A DNA stretch of 64,000 nt, taken from the NCBI GenBank assembly GCA_033807775.1, contig CM066320.1, positions 178,780,784-178,844,783 on the forward strand, in the 5' to 3' direction. Numbering within the stretch: the stretch's first letter is position 1; the number at the start of each line of letters is the position of its first letter. Made by a program: the position numbers and the translations under genes. The notes under the pieces are model-generated. The model searched no databases. It was given only the letters and a program-made list of their open reading frames with translations, and had not been told where the DNA came from. This DNA comes from Saussurea involucrata. Its lineage: Eukaryota; Streptophyta; Magnoliopsida; Asterales; Asteraceae. Positions 1-11,301 of the stretch are shown in pieces.

Positions 1-1319
1 AATACACTTATTACATTTAATTTCACTAATTTAATCAATACTTATTACATTTAATATGACTACTAAAATAATACATAAAATAAAAAATTATTATGAATCA
101 ATATATATAGTTAAAATTATAATCAAAACTAAAACTTTTTATTATCAATATAGTAATATGTACAAAAATGATAGAAACATATATATATATATATATATAT
201 ATATAAATTAAATTAGAATAACCAAATATATAAAATTAGAAAGAACAACTTATTACAATCATCAATATATAGTTATTTCAATTGCATTTGTTTTAATTTA
301 AATTGAAATCCAAGTATGTATAAAAATGAAATTAGAATTGATATAATACGACTAAAACCTCTTTTTTCAAGATTTTTTACTAAGAAACTAAACTTTGAAG
401 AAACAGTCTTAAGCAAATCAAACATTTATAAATAATTGAAGATGAGTATTATTCACATCAATATAATAACTTATGATCATTGTCAGTTATATTATTTTAT
501 ATAACACTCTTTATATATATTATTTAAAAAACAATATATATGAATAAAATTAGAATCAATATATAATTAAATACTTATTATTAACCCCTTCTTTAATAAT
601 TGAAATATACTTATTAGATTTAATATCATTAAATAAATTTAATATATAATCAAATACTTATTACTAACTCTCTCATTGATAAATAATATGCTTATTACAT
701 TTAATTTCACTAATTAAATCAATACTTATTACATTTTATATGACTAATAAAATCAATACATAAAATAAAAAATTATTATGAATCAATATATATAGTTAAA
801 ATTATAATCAAAACTAAAACTTATTATTATCAATATATTAATATGTACAAAAACGATAGAAACATATATATATATATATATATATATAAATTAAATTTGG
901 ATAAGCAAATATATAAAATTAGAAAGATCAACAACTTATTACAATCATCAATATATAATTATTTCAATTGCATTTGTTTTAATTTAAATTGAAATCCAAG
1001 TATGTATAAAAATGAAATTAGAATTGATATAATATGCTAAAACCTTTTTTTTCAAGATTTTCTACTAAGAAACGAAACTTTGAAGAAACAGTCTCAAGCA
1101 AATCAAAAAAACTCGAACATGGAAAAATTAACAATTCAATCAGGCTCGCATGTACTCGAAGTAGTCACAATACTGACGACTTTTGTTACCCTTTCGTCTA
1201 ACCGTAATTTGGGAACGGGGACTTCATGGAGAACTTTTAGCCGAAGTTGCAACGAGTACATTATATCAAATGTAAGAAATTTACCAAAACGCCCTCACAA
1301 TTAAACAAAACTAGGTAGC
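1..1319. repeat. AT-rich flank with a large direct duplication
   Basis: About 4-430 recurs at about 689-1112 with only scattered differences. Both copies contain an (AT)n tract (near 178-205 and 863-889) and the same segment ending in gaagaaacagtct. The spacing is about 685 bp. From 1113 to 1319 the DNA is unique. The short ORF at 1080-1304 spans the end of the duplication and resembles nothing I recognise. I see no gene here. The segment could be the interior of an older element whose edge lies outside the window. Confidence 0.75.
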
Positions 1320-1425
1320 AATGCTGTAACAACCGGTTCTTTTGTAGAAAATGTGAAAGTTTAGTGCCATTTGTCTAAAGAATGGAAGTGTACTTGGAGG
1401 ACCAAAATGGAAAATTGAGAGGGGG

Positions 1426-1433
1426 TATTTAAG
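1426..1433 (+). promoter_or_regulatory. TATA-like box, element A 5' LTR
   Basis: TATTTAAG lies about 100 bp inside the LTR and is followed by a purine-rich leader. The same box is at 7489-7496 in the 3' LTR. Confidence 0.5.
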
Positions 1434-1837
1434 GGCACAACTCCCTAGGGTTAGCTGATTTTCAGCTATTCTTGGTGGTGTTGGCGGCTAGGGAAGAAAA
1501 GAGAAGGAGAAAGGGGTTTTTGGAGAAGAAATCAAAGAGAGAAGAAATCAACCAGGTAATTCATCCTAAATTCGTTCTTCTTGTTGTTTGTAGTATTCCT
1601 TTCTATTTGGTCTGGATTCATAAGCCTGAATTGGTTGATTCATTAAGTTTTCATCCATTTTTCTTAAAAGTGGGTTTTAAGGGTTTTTGGCTTTGGAATC
1701 GATTTAATGGAGTAATTATGGTTTAAACTGGGTATTTGGAGTTAGTGGGTGAACCCTTGTAGATATGTAATCGAACTAATGGCAAAAATTGGGTTAATGA
1801 TTACTTTTAATAAATCTGGGTTCGAACAGCCGTGTTT

Positions 1838-2080
1838 TCCGGACACCAGTTTTAGGTGGTGTCCGGATAGGTTGCAGGTGTCCGGGTGAGTGTCCCATGA
1901 GGGTGTCCGGGTGTTTCTTAGTATCCGGGTAGCTGAAGTCTCCGGATAAGCTTAGTGTCCGGGTAGTTTTGCCCGGATAAGTCTAGCGTCCGGACAATGC
2001 TGTTGTGTCCGGAAAAGTGATGTGTCCGGAAAAGTGATGTGTCCGGAAAAGTGATGCGTCCGGAAAAGGGTATCCGGACA
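1838..2080. repeat. TCCGGA motif array in A 5' LTR
   Basis: More than ten copies of TCCGGA or one-base variants (TCCGGG, CCCGGA) occur in 243 bp, spaced irregularly by about 10-30 bp. From 2005 a 17-bp unit (gtgtccggaaaagtgat) is repeated three times plus a variant fourth. The 3' LTR has one unit fewer. The array sits between predicted splice donors, so it would be intronic in an LTR-initiated transcript. Confidence 0.85.
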
Positions 2081-2684
2081 GTAGGTCTGAGTTGTTTATC
2101 TGATGCGAATCTATTGCCGTAGGTGTTCGTTTGGGTTATCTTGGAAGTATTTAAGAAGTGCGTCGTACGTCAAGCAAGGTGAGTTCCCCTAAACCTTTTA
2201 CGACTTAAAGTGTTAAATGGATTTTGACTGATTATGGTTTCATTTACGAGCATGAAATGTTTATAACTGTTACGCATGTTTTCCATGAAATACCTATTTT
2301 ACTTGAGGAAAATGTATTGTACTTGATGAACTGAGAATGACGATTTACAAGGGTTTTAAAGATGCATGTTTGTGAAATGAATGACGTGCTATGTGGAGTC
2401 GGTCTGCACTGTGGGATCAAAGATGGATCCTCGGGATCTGAGGGTCCCTTGGATATGTAAGACAGACTGGTAGGTTGGAATTTGTTTCCCTCCTATTCGG
2501 TAGAGGGGAGGCCGTGGGGGCTCCAAAGAGGACGAGAGGGGAACCTAATGGAACCCTGATCGTAAGATATTATGTGATCCATACACAATGTAGTACCATG
2601 CCTGATGTTATGTTAAGGTTTACGATGATATTTTTCTATAAACGATTTTATACTATGTACATGTTGTTTTCGGAGGGAATTCAC

Positions 2685-2700
2685 TAGACCTTTCGGTCTA
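2685..2700 (+). promoter_or_regulatory. Conserved LTR stem-loop TAGACC-TTTC-GGTCTA
   Basis: A perfect 6-bp stem with a 4-nt loop is followed by AACCCTCGCTTT. The same stem with other loops occurs at the same LTR position in elements B, C, D and the solo LTR. Its role is unknown; RNA processing near the R region is possible. Confidence 0.8.
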
Positions 2701-2971
2701 ACCCTCGCTTTCAAAACTAAACCATTTTCAGGTAAGCATGTTAAGGGTTCTTCAAGTAAGAACTAGGAGGTGATAGGAAGAACTTGAAGCATAGAGTAAC
2801 TTCAAGTTTTGGCTACGTTGACTATAGAATAGCTCTCGGCTGTGGATTTTAGAGACTTCCGCTGTCAATTTTGTTTAGTATGAATTATTGATGTTGTAAA
2901 GACAAGGTTTTATGTAATTCAAATGCTTATTTATGGTTGTTTGCTTGATATGAAATTTGGGATGTTACAAA

Positions 2972-2983
2972 TGGTATCAGAGC
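2972..2983 (+). promoter_or_regulatory. Primer-binding site (tRNA-Met type), element A
   Basis: TGGTATCAGAGC starts 2 nt after the LTR end. This is the usual plant PBS complementary to the initiator tRNA-Met 3' end. Confidence 0.9.
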
Positions 2984-3124
2984 CTTAGTTTAAGGGATTT
3001 AGGTGACCAATCAGGCCTAAACTTAAACTGTAAGATGAGGAACACAACCGAGACATAGGATTGCCTCTAGGAACGATCACTATTAATGCGATTAGGAATA
3101 AGGTGCCAAGGACAAACGTGTAAG

Positions 3125-3167
3125 GTAAGTTTGGGATTACACCTGGCCAGTGTAATTACGAACTTAC
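3125..3167 (+). promoter_or_regulatory. Leader hairpin with palindromic loop (candidate dimerisation/packaging signal), A
   Basis: The outer stem is GTAAGTT/AACTTAC (3125-3131 with 3161-3167). The inner stem is ATTACAC/GTGTAAT (3136-3142 with 3150-3156), closed by the loop CTGGCCA containing palindromic TGGCCA. It lies about 150 nt after the PBS and begins at a good 5' splice site (AAG/GTAAGT), so splicing would remove it. The same structure is in D and B. Confidence 0.6.
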
Positions 3168-6100
3168 AGGTACATGCGCGTGCTTACAATACCTTACTTA
3201 TAGCAAATTTGTTGTGTCATGTATAGTAAGGACTAACTGTCGGTTTCTTTCAGTTTAGCGCTATGGCTGGGAGAGCGTTGAGGAATAGGTCAGCAAGATC
3301 CCTGAGGGTTAGACCGAACTCCATTGTCTGGGGAAGTGTCATGTAAGAGTCATTATGACGTAAGGTATGTAGACATCGTAGAGAAGCAACGTTGTAAAGG
3401 ATGTTATGAGTCGTCTAAAGGTAGCTCTTCGTGAATTCGGAGAGGATGAATGTTTGAGTTTGAATAAGACTCCTGTTTTGGGAGAGTCCTAGTTTTGGAA
3501 ATCTTGGGATAGATCAGTTGGGATGGTAAGATAGAACAGTATAAAAACCTTGAAAGTATCAGTGGAGCCCGGACTTTTTAGTCGAGCTTTTCATTGGCCG
3601 GACAAATGGAATAAGATACTTATAGTGAATTGAAAGCATGTAGAAGTAGAAAGTGAGATAGTCGATCAAAGCGAAAATAGTGTGAATTGGTCGAGTAAGT
3701 GAGACGTGGAACGCATGTACATCAAGTTAGTGCTTGACCAAGAGGGCGACCCTTGGTCGAAGGAAGAGTGTCAAGGATAAGTTGCATGGGTAAAGCGGTT
3801 GACCTTGCTAGGGTGAGTAGCCTTCAATTGCAAGTAGAGTATCATGCATAGTTTTCTTAAATATAACATAGAAATTTTCACGATTTAAATTAAATGTGTA
3901 AATATCAATTTTGATCGAAAAGGAGTCAGAATGTGCAAGTGTATGTTTAAAGAAAAGGTGATTTTATTCACATTGCACTATGAAACCTTGAGCCTAACGA
4001 TTGCAAAGTATTTCACACTTTTCAGGATAAGTTAAATTATTACAAAAGGTCGAGAAGACGGGTGCCAGCAAAACTTTTACAATCAAATGAATTTTAACCG
4101 ATTGATATCATATAAAAGAATGTGAGAACCGACCGGCTTACTTGGTGTCAGTAATTTATTTTGAAATTGTGTCGTATGGAAGGATTTTCATTCAACGTAT
4201 TACTGCCGTAATAACATCGTTCGGAATTGAGTAAGATTAAGGTTCACGAAAAGATGCATGCAAACGATTCTCGAATCGTTGTGCAGGGCGGTGAAGTTAT
4301 AAGAGTGATGGGGTCATGTGTACCCAAGTGTTTTCCAAACGTTGTTTATTTAAAATGATAAAATGTGTAAAAGGATTTATTTACTGTATTGTCATGCATG
4401 AAGGCTATGAACCCACTAGGTCGTAGAGTATTACGTCTTAAGCTAAGGAAGAATTCCGAAAGCGGAGAGGAGTTGATCAAGTCAAGGGAGAACGTATGTA
4501 GTTTTAGTATTTGTGTTCAAGAGGAAAGGTGAACCGTGGTAGAGTCAGTAGTGGATTATAGTATCGGTGGTATGAGGGCTTGCACCCGGGTTCAGTAACC
4601 GGAGGTACATTTGTCAAGGGACGGGTGTGACCGGAGGAAGGACTTGAATCCTTCAAGGTGATGGTTTTAGCAACTCGTTTTGAGTAGTGTGGTGAGGAAG
4701 AATGAAATGTCTATGGCATAGGATTATGAGTTTCGAGGTGAGCTGGTAATGTTGTCGTTACATGAGTAGGTGTCGAAAGGAGAGAGAGAGATCATGAAAG
4801 TGATTATGTTATGTGGAAGGATTAGGCTCCGTAAGGAACTCATGTTAAAGGATAGGTTGAGGAAGTAGTTAAGAGCTGTCTTTTGTTGATTGAAGTCGAC
4901 AACGGTGTATGTTGGCCGAGGCCGAAGACTCAAACCAGATGAGTGTAAGTTGATAGAATATCTTGTAAAGGTGTTAAATTAATAAGAGACTGTTGTTGTT
5001 GAATAGGCATTCTATTTCCGAGGGGAGGAGGGTCCGTAGAAGGACAAGGTGTGTAACACAAGCGGAGTGAGTGTAGACTATACCAGTCAGTAAGAAAATG
5101 TGTCGTGTCTAAGAAAGGACTCGGATCATAAAGAGCTAGTTAGGATGTTTGTGTTTGAGCTAAGTGTGAACTCGTGAGTCATAGTTCAGCAAGTTGGGAG
5201 AGAACTAAGTGGCGAGACAGACTCGATGGTAGTATACGGGAGAATATGAAGGAAAGGGTGAATTGTGTACGAATGGCCATGAGAGACTTGGTTGGTAGTG
5301 TGACGATAGGAGTGGTGAATGTACGAACGTATAGTAGCTTCAATTGTCAAGATATCTGTGTCAGCCGGTGATGTAGTAAGGCGATGTTGGAAAAGATGAA
5401 GGATTAGAAGGAAATCCTTATGGGATTTCGGGTAGAGTGTACGTTTGCAATCTCAGCTGTTGAAGTATGTGGTTTGTAAGTTGGTGTTCATTTTGACTGT
5501 TATCGGAATGGAATGTCGGGACAGAATTGGGTGATTGCCCAGTTGTGAGACCAAGCTTTGTGGTCATGTATGTTGTTAAGTATATTCTTGAAGACAGAGT
5601 AAGTTTAAAGAAGATGATGAATAGATTAGTCAAGCTGTAGTATAGAAGATGAAAATTGTTCCTTATGCGTGAGGGAATGATCCTAGAAGGAAATAGTTGG
5701 AAATTTTGGTTATGTTTAAGGAATGACATGATGATGATTGTGGGTCAGAGTGGTAGCATGGTCAATAGTTGATTTGGAATGTCATGATAGAGGTATAAGC
5801 CTTTGATTGGCTGATTAAAATTTTATAAATTTGTTAAGTAACGACATTATTTTGTTATTAAAGGATGTGTTACAATCCTTGGGGAAGTGTTATTGGGATT
5901 AACACACTGATTGTTAAAGAATTATTTAAGGTAAATCTAAGTAAGAAAGCCGGGATGACGGTATTTATACATCTGTCTGATTTTATGATCATGGTGGTTA
6001 ATCGAAAGAATTGTGGAACCCGAGTCTCGGGGTGTTCCCGAGTTAATAGATCCGTTTGTAATAAGGAATCCAAGGGGGTGGATTATTAGAGTGAATAGGG

Positions 6101-6708
6101 GACGTTCCTAAGAATCATACTTTGGGGTCATTGGAAGTTTAAAAAAGATGAGGGTTGTGTTAGTCAAAATGTGGTGGGATAGATGTGAAATCCTTAAAGA
6201 ATGTGAATTGTTGCTTATGTGTGAAAGAAATGTCTGAGAAGGTAAAAGTTGGAGATTTAAGAATGTGTAGTGACGTCGAACACTGGTCTTATTTCAAGAC
6301 GGCTTGGTTGAATGCCTTAAGATAAGATCTTGGTGCAACTGTTTGGTTATGTAAGTAATGAGAAAGCGATACCAGCATGTGGAAAGGTCGGGAGAGAGGG
6401 GCAAGTAACGTTTGGTGAGCAGTGCACCACGCTAACGTGGGGAGGTGTAGATAGTATGTCGGAACAAGTGAGTAAATTGGAAGTAGTAAACTCGACAGTA
6501 TTTCCGAAAGGTACAGTATTGTGTAGATTGTCAGTGATAAGTGTGCGAATCGTTGGAAATAATATTGAGGAAGGAAACTGTGTATGTTTCTGTGCAGGGA
6601 AGAAGTGGATGAGACAACTAAATGAGTTAAGTTAGTGACTTTGCGAGAAATGGTTAAACGTTTTGGTCGTGGAGTGATAAGCTAGTGAGAATAGTATGGT
6701 GTGACCAT

Positions 6709-6739
6709 GGTTACTCCTCCTAGTTGGGCGAGGATAACC
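6709..6739 (+). other. Imperfect hairpin conserved in A and D interiors
   Basis: GGTTACTCCTC pairs with GAGGATAACC with one bulge. The equivalent in D (46584-46614) has GAGGGTAACC and keeps pairing. Function unknown. Confidence 0.5.
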
Positions 6740-7350
6740 GGAGTTATGTTTTTGTGGTTGAACGAACGTGGCAATCCGCGAGGAATGGTGGGGTTGCAGG
6801 ATAAGTTTAATTCGAGTAGGTGGACACTTCAGCAATGGGTTGGAGGTTCCTACTCTTAGTTACGTATAAATATGGAGTGATGAAGTGGTGAGGATATGAG
6901 AGATGGTTGACGAACTGTGGTTTAGGTGGTCCGGGATTGGGAAGTGTTGTCTGCATAGACAATTGTTGGGTGGCACAGGGTTGAGAGTTGTGATACGATG
7001 AAGGAACTTTGGGTTGTGAGTTGTCGAGGTGTATAGGGTTGGCCAGGTGCCAAGCTGTCAAGTGTGTGTGGTCTTTTGGTAAATGAACCTCATGTGATGG
7101 CGGAGGATTTAGCTAAGTCCCTCCTTATATGAAGTATAGATGCATGAGAAGCCTTAGTTAATCTTCGGCTGTCAAGTCCGCCCGAGTAGGAACAATAGCC
7201 TACGAGTTAGAGTACCGTAAGAAATGAAGGGGATGCAACCAATGTTCCGTGTTTCGAAACTAGTGAGGCGGTTGACTGGGTCAGAAGTGGCATTACCTTG
7301 GGGAAGTGTCAGTTTTGGTGTGGGCAAGATACCCGCATTTTTTCCCATGA

Positions 7351-7387
7351 GGAATTCCGAGGACGGAATTCTTTTAAGGGGGAGTGT
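7351..7387 (+). promoter_or_regulatory. Pre-PPT palindrome and polypurine tract, element A
   Basis: GGAATTCC and GGAATTC flank a short spacer, then TTTT and the purine tract AAGGGGGAG. B, C and D have the same arrangement, so this is a family-wide plus-strand priming signal. Confidence 0.85.
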
Positions 7388-7900
7388 TGTAACAACCGGT
7401 TCTTTTGTAGAAAATGTGAAAGTTTAGTGCCATTTGTCTAAAGAATGGAAGTGTACTTGGAGGACCAAAATGGAAATTTGAGAGGGGGTATTTAAGGGCA
7501 CAACTCCCTAGGGTTAGCTGATTTTCAGCTATTCTTGGTGGTGTTGGCGGCTAGGGAAGAAAAGAGAAGGAGAAAGGGGTTTTTGGAGAAGAAATCAAAG
7601 AGAGAAGAAATCAACCAGGTAATTCATCCTAAATTCGTTCTTGTTGTTGTTTTTAGTATTCCTTTCTATTTGGTCTGGATTCATAAGCCTGAATTGGTTG
7701 ATTCATTGAGTTTTCATCCATTTTTCTTAAAAGTGGGTTTTAAGGGTTTTTGGCTTTGGAATCGATTTAATGGAGTAATAATGGTTTAAACTGGGTATTT
7801 GGAGTTAGTGGGTGAACCCTTGTAGATATGTAATCGAACTAATGGCAAAAATCGGGTTAATGATTACTTTTAATAAATCTGGGTTCGAACAACCGTGTTT

Positions 7901-8126
7901 TCCGGACACCAGTTTTAGGTGGTGTCCGGATAGGTTGCAGGTGTCCGGGTGAGTGTCCCATGAGGGTGTCCGGGTGTTTCTTAGTATCCGGGTAGCTGAA
8001 GTCTCCGGATAAGCTTAGTGTCCGGGTAGTTTTGCCCGGATAAGTCTAGCGTCCGGACAATGCTGTTGTGTCCGGAAAAGTGATGTGTCCGGAAAAGTGA
8101 TGTGTCCGGAAAAGGGTATCCGGACA
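7901..8126. repeat. TCCGGA motif array in A 3' LTR
   Basis: This is the counterpart of 1838-2080, with three instead of four 17-bp units from about 8068. Confidence 0.85.
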
Positions 8127-8730
8127 GTAGGTCTGAGTTGTTTATCTGATGCGAATCTATTGCCGTAGGTGTTCGTTTGGGTTATTTTGAAAGTATTTAA
8201 GAAGTGCGTCGTACGTCAAGCAAGGTGAGTTCCCCTAAACCTTTTACGACTTAAAGTGTTAAATGGATTTTGACTGATTATGGTTTCATTTACGAGCATG
8301 AAATGTTTATAACTGTTACGCGTGTTTTCCATGAAATACCTATTTTACTTGAGGAAAATGTATTGTACTTGATGAACTGAGAATGACGATTTACAAGGGT
8401 TTTAAAGATGCATGTTTGTGAAATGAATGACGTGCTATGTGGAGTCGGTCTGCACTGTGGGATCAAAGATGGATCCTCGGGATCTGAGGGTCCCTTGGAT
8501 ATGTAAGACAGACTGGTAGGTTGGAATTTGTTTCCCTCCTATTCGGTAGAGGGGAGTTCGTGGGGGCTCCAAAGAGGACGAGAGGGGAACCTAATGGAAC
8601 CCTGATCGTAAGATGTTATGTGATCCATACACAGTGTAGTACCATGCCTGATGTTATGTTAAGGTTTACGATGATATTTTTCTATAAACGATTTTATACT
8701 ATGTACATGTTGTTTTCGGAGGGAATTCAC

Positions 8731-8746
8731 TAGACCTTTCGGTCTA
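8731..8746 (+). promoter_or_regulatory. Conserved LTR stem-loop, A 3' LTR
   Basis: TAGACC-TTTC-GGTCTA, identical to the 5' LTR copy. Confidence 0.8.
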
Positions 8747-9351
8747 ACCCTCGCTTTCAAAACTAAACCATTTTCAGGTAAGCATGTTAAGGGTTCTTCA
8801 AGTAAGAACTAGGAGGCGATAGGAAGAACTTGAAGCATAGAGTAACTTCAAGTTTTGGCTACGTTGACTATAGAATAGCTCTCGGCTGTGGAATTTAGAG
8901 ACTTCCGCTGTCAATTTTGTTTAGTATGAATTATTGATGTTGTAAAGACAAGGTTTTATGTAATTCAAATGCTTATTTATGGTTGTTTGCTTGATATGAA
9001 ATTTGGGATGTTACAAATGCCAATATTATGGTTGCATGGTGAATATAATAATTTTATGGGATTATATGTTAGGGATAAATCGATATATTACGAGTTATGA
9101 CAAACAATACTAATTATACACCTCATTTTTATAATCAATAGTCTTACTCAATTTTTTTTATTATTTTAAGTCTATTTCAAAGTTTGATGATGTAGAAATT
9201 CGTAGCTATTATTTAATTATATATATCAAAAGAAACAACTAAGAATTATGAACAACTTCATATCAAGTGTAATATTGATTCTTATTATTTTGAAATATAT
9301 ATATGATTATCGACTCATTTAACTTAAATATTTTTTGAAGAATTTTATCAC

Positions 9352-9381
9352 TACCGCGCAACGTGCGGTACTGAAACCTAG
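9352..9381 (+). mobile_element. Helitron 3' terminus
   Basis: The hairpin TACCGC-N7-GCGGTA (9352-9357 with 9365-9370) is followed 7 nt later by CTAG (9378-9381) and a T. This fits the Helitron 3' rule of a GC-rich hairpin shortly before CTRR, inserted at A/T. I could not find the 5' end; element A may have inserted inside this Helitron. Confidence 0.6.
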
Positions 9382-9658
9382 TAACCAATTAAACTATTGA
9401 AGGTGTTTGAACCTATTCAAGCTAGATGGCTCTTTTCCACGCCGATTTTTTTTATCAAAATGTAACAAAAATGATAAAACCGGGGGACATAAACCAAAAC
9501 ATCGAAACACAAAACATAAACTATATATATCACCTAAAACGATGTCTAAGTGCATTTTTGAAGCAAAAATATCAATCACTTATCATAGTTAACATTTTCA
9601 ATTTTAATCCACAAAAAAATACGTATTGATTGAGTCATATTGATTTAGCTTTGGCCAT

Positions 9659-9712
9659 GTAATATTTGAACCTCGAAACACACACGTAATATTTGAACCT
9701 CGAAACACACAC
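9659..9712. repeat. 27-bp tandem duplication
   Basis: Two exact adjacent copies of a unit starting gtaatatttgaacctcg. Confidence 0.9.
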
Positions 9713-10300
9713 AAAATTGAAGATTATAATGGGCTTTTAATAGCAGTATTCCATAAAATTTGGGAGGATCTAACCATCATGGATTTCTCCTACTCCCATC
9801 AATAAAATTTGGGAGGATCTAAATAAATATAAAGGAAAGGATATATAGAATAGTGTGAGAAAAATAGAAAACAATTACATATAAGTCTATATGTATTGAA
9901 AAAATTGAAATAGGGTGCCTATGCCTTATCTAGCACCAAGGTGGCTCCGCCACAAAGCCTGGATGAAGGCAGTCGAGTTAATTTTCAAGAAAACCATGTT
10001 ACTAATTAAAGCTCGTTTAAGGTTCTTCATCCAAAACCCTATTAATGTGTCGTTATACTCTACATTATGCAGTATCATATTTAATATTTAATATGACAAT
10101 ATTATAAATCATTAGTATATAATTACTTAAATGAGTTGCAATAAATTGAAAATGAAATATGGTGAACAAATATTTTATGTTTTATTTATACATTGAATAT
10201 GTACCACAACGTTTTTAAGAGTTGGGAGTCTCTTTGCTCTCTTTAGTCCACCCTATCATTGAGAAACGAAAAATCTCATAGAGTCGTATAAGTATGACTC

Positions 10301-10529
10301 TGTGATCCAGAACAAGCAATCAACACAATGAAGATCTTGAACATGTCATCCCTCTCATTAAGCACAATAATCTCTAAGTACAAACGATCAAATCTAGAGT
10401 GTGTAAGGAATAGTACTTGGAATGACATAATGGACAAATTACAAGATAAATCCTATTTATAGTAAGTAAAATAACAAAGTACCAAATAGACCCTCAACTT
10501 GATACAATATGCTAAATATGGCACTAACA
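10301..10529 (-). repeat. Copia 1 3' LTR
   Basis: 229 bp, TG...CA in either orientation. On the minus strand it starts TGTTAGTGCC and contains the TATA box CTATAAATAGG near 10456-10466. Confidence 0.92.
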
Positions 10530-10541
10530 TTCTCCCCCTTT
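10530..10541 (-). promoter_or_regulatory. Polypurine tract, copia 1
   Basis: On the minus strand, AAAGGGGGAGAA directly precedes the 3' LTR. Confidence 0.85.
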
Positions 10542-10572
10542 GTATCAAAGTGGAGGCAACAAATTTAGGCTT

Positions 10573-11193
10573 TTACCGGGGCAACGTATTTAGAACCCAC
10601 TTGGTACCGATGATTGTTTTTCCTTTGGGTCGAGGAACTAATCGCCACACTTTCAAAGCTTCAAATTGATTCAACTCGTCATGCATTGCAATTATCCAGT
10701 CCGGATCTTCCAAAGCTTGTTGAACTGTGGTTGGCTCAACTTGACTTAGGAAAAGCGCGAACATAACTTCATTAGCAGTTGCTGATCTGGTCTTCACAGG
10801 GTCAGATACTTCTCCAATTACCTGATGTAAAGGATGACTCCGTGTCCACTTCTTCGAATGTGGATGTGGGGAGATTGTGTCTTGATTGGGGTCGACTAAT
10901 GAGGGATATTTGTCAAAGTTTAATTCAATTGTCAATGTTGGTTCCGATTGAGACACGGATGGTTTGTCAGAAGTGACAACTGGCACTGTCTCGGGAACTG
11001 CTTCAGTAGGTACCTCAGGTATGTTGGCAGTACTCTGGTCATTGACATTTGAAGTAGCATTTGATGAAGAAACACCATTAGTTGATTCTGGTTGTGTTGC
11101 TTGTGTAGATGTCATGATTTGATTACTTGGAGAAGACGCTGGAGTCATTGCACCAGCATTAGATGATGTCGGTTTCGTTGAAGGACCTGACAT
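10573..11193 (-). pseudogene. Copia 1 integrase tail and N-terminal edge of reverse transcriptase
   Basis: 206 residues. A Ser/Thr/Pro/Gln-rich linker fills about residues 1-110. Then comes the block that opens copia RT: ALEDPDWIIAMHDELNQFEA, VWRLVPRPKG, TIIGTKWV. The frame stops at once after KWVLNTLPR, about 30 bp before the PPT. Copia RT plus RNase H normally needs about 500 further residues (YVDD motif, RNase H DEDD), and none are present. The element is therefore internally deleted and cannot make cDNA by itself. The deletion joins RT almost exactly to the PPT, so LTR and PPT were kept. Confidence 0.85.
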
Positions 11194-11301
11194 TGTAGCT
11201 TGTACCGGATTTTGAGCAACTTGATTCCTGGCAGAAACATTTGAAGATGAGTTATAACTACCAAAGAACTCATCATAAAAATTCTCAAATAATTGATCAA
11301 G

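Larger units (their letters stand above)
1325..2969 (+). repeat. Element A 5' LTR
   Basis: The LTR is 1,645 bp and starts TGTAACAACC and ends GATGTTACA. It contains a TATA-like box, possible splice donors (ACCAG/GTAATT near 1554, AGCAAG/GTGAGT near 2178, TTCAG/GTAAGC near 2731), a TCCGGA array and a hairpin near its 3' end. An 84-codon ORF at 1472-1726 recurs in the 3' LTR. It lies in the leader just after the TATA-like box and could be an upstream ORF; no known protein is recognisable in it. Confidence 0.93.
2984..7350 (+). pseudogene. Element A interior, coding-dead
   Basis: The leader has a hairpin (3125-3167), then a TACTAAC-like branch sequence (3231-3240), a pyrimidine-rich acceptor ending at 3253 and an ATG at 3263 that reads a short basic peptide starting MAGRALRN, like a gag N-terminus. 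It stops soon after. The rest carries no recognisable protein domain. Long stretches are colinear with the interiors of elements C and D: the block beginning gaaggctatgaac near 4400 recurs near 36437 and 45014, and the block near 6670-6740 recurs near 46550-46615. The top strand is strikingly G-rich and C-poor. I read this as an old, shared non-coding module derived from a chromovirus interior rather than as a gene. Confidence 0.75.
1325..9015 (+). mobile_element. LTR retrotransposon A, non-coding Ty3-type
   Basis: This is a complete insertion. TGTAAC...GTTACA LTRs lie at both ends, with a 5-bp target duplication AATGC at 1320-1324 and 9016-9020. A tRNA-Met type PBS directly follows the 5' LTR and a purine tract precedes the 3' LTR. 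The 4.4-kb interior has no ORF above about 100 codons. Termini, PBS, leader hairpin and pre-PPT motif match the chromovirus at 18403-26830, so I place A with Ty3/gypsy. The LTRs differ by few bases by eye, so insertion was fairly recent although the coding capacity is gone. It was probably mobilised in trans. Confidence 0.93.
7388..9015 (+). repeat. Element A 3' LTR
   Basis: The LTR is 1,628 bp and nearly identical to the 5' LTR. It has one 17-bp TCCGGA unit fewer and a few substitutions. The TATA-like box is at 7489-7496, the TCCGGA array at 7901-8126 and the hairpin at 8731-8746. It is followed by TSD AATGC. Confidence 0.93.
9021..10295. other. Intergenic AT-rich DNA
   Basis: No gene seen. 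It holds a Helitron-like 3' end (9352-9381), a 27-bp tandem duplication (9659-9712) and a repeated aaaatttgggaggatctaa (near 9755 and 9805). Short ORFs at 9394-9629 overlap on both strands and look random. Confidence 0.6.

Noticed and set aside
1838..2080. TCCGGA arrays as a CRISPR array or centromeric satellite
   Set aside because: The conserved word is only 6 bp, spacing is irregular, spacers are partly repeated, and the genome is eukaryotic; the arrays stay within LTRs or one element.
1472..7789. 84-codon ORF present twice (1472-1726 and 7535-7789) as a conserved gene
   Set aside because: The two copies are the two LTRs of element A, identical by the insertion mechanism; no recognised domain. 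At most an upstream ORF.
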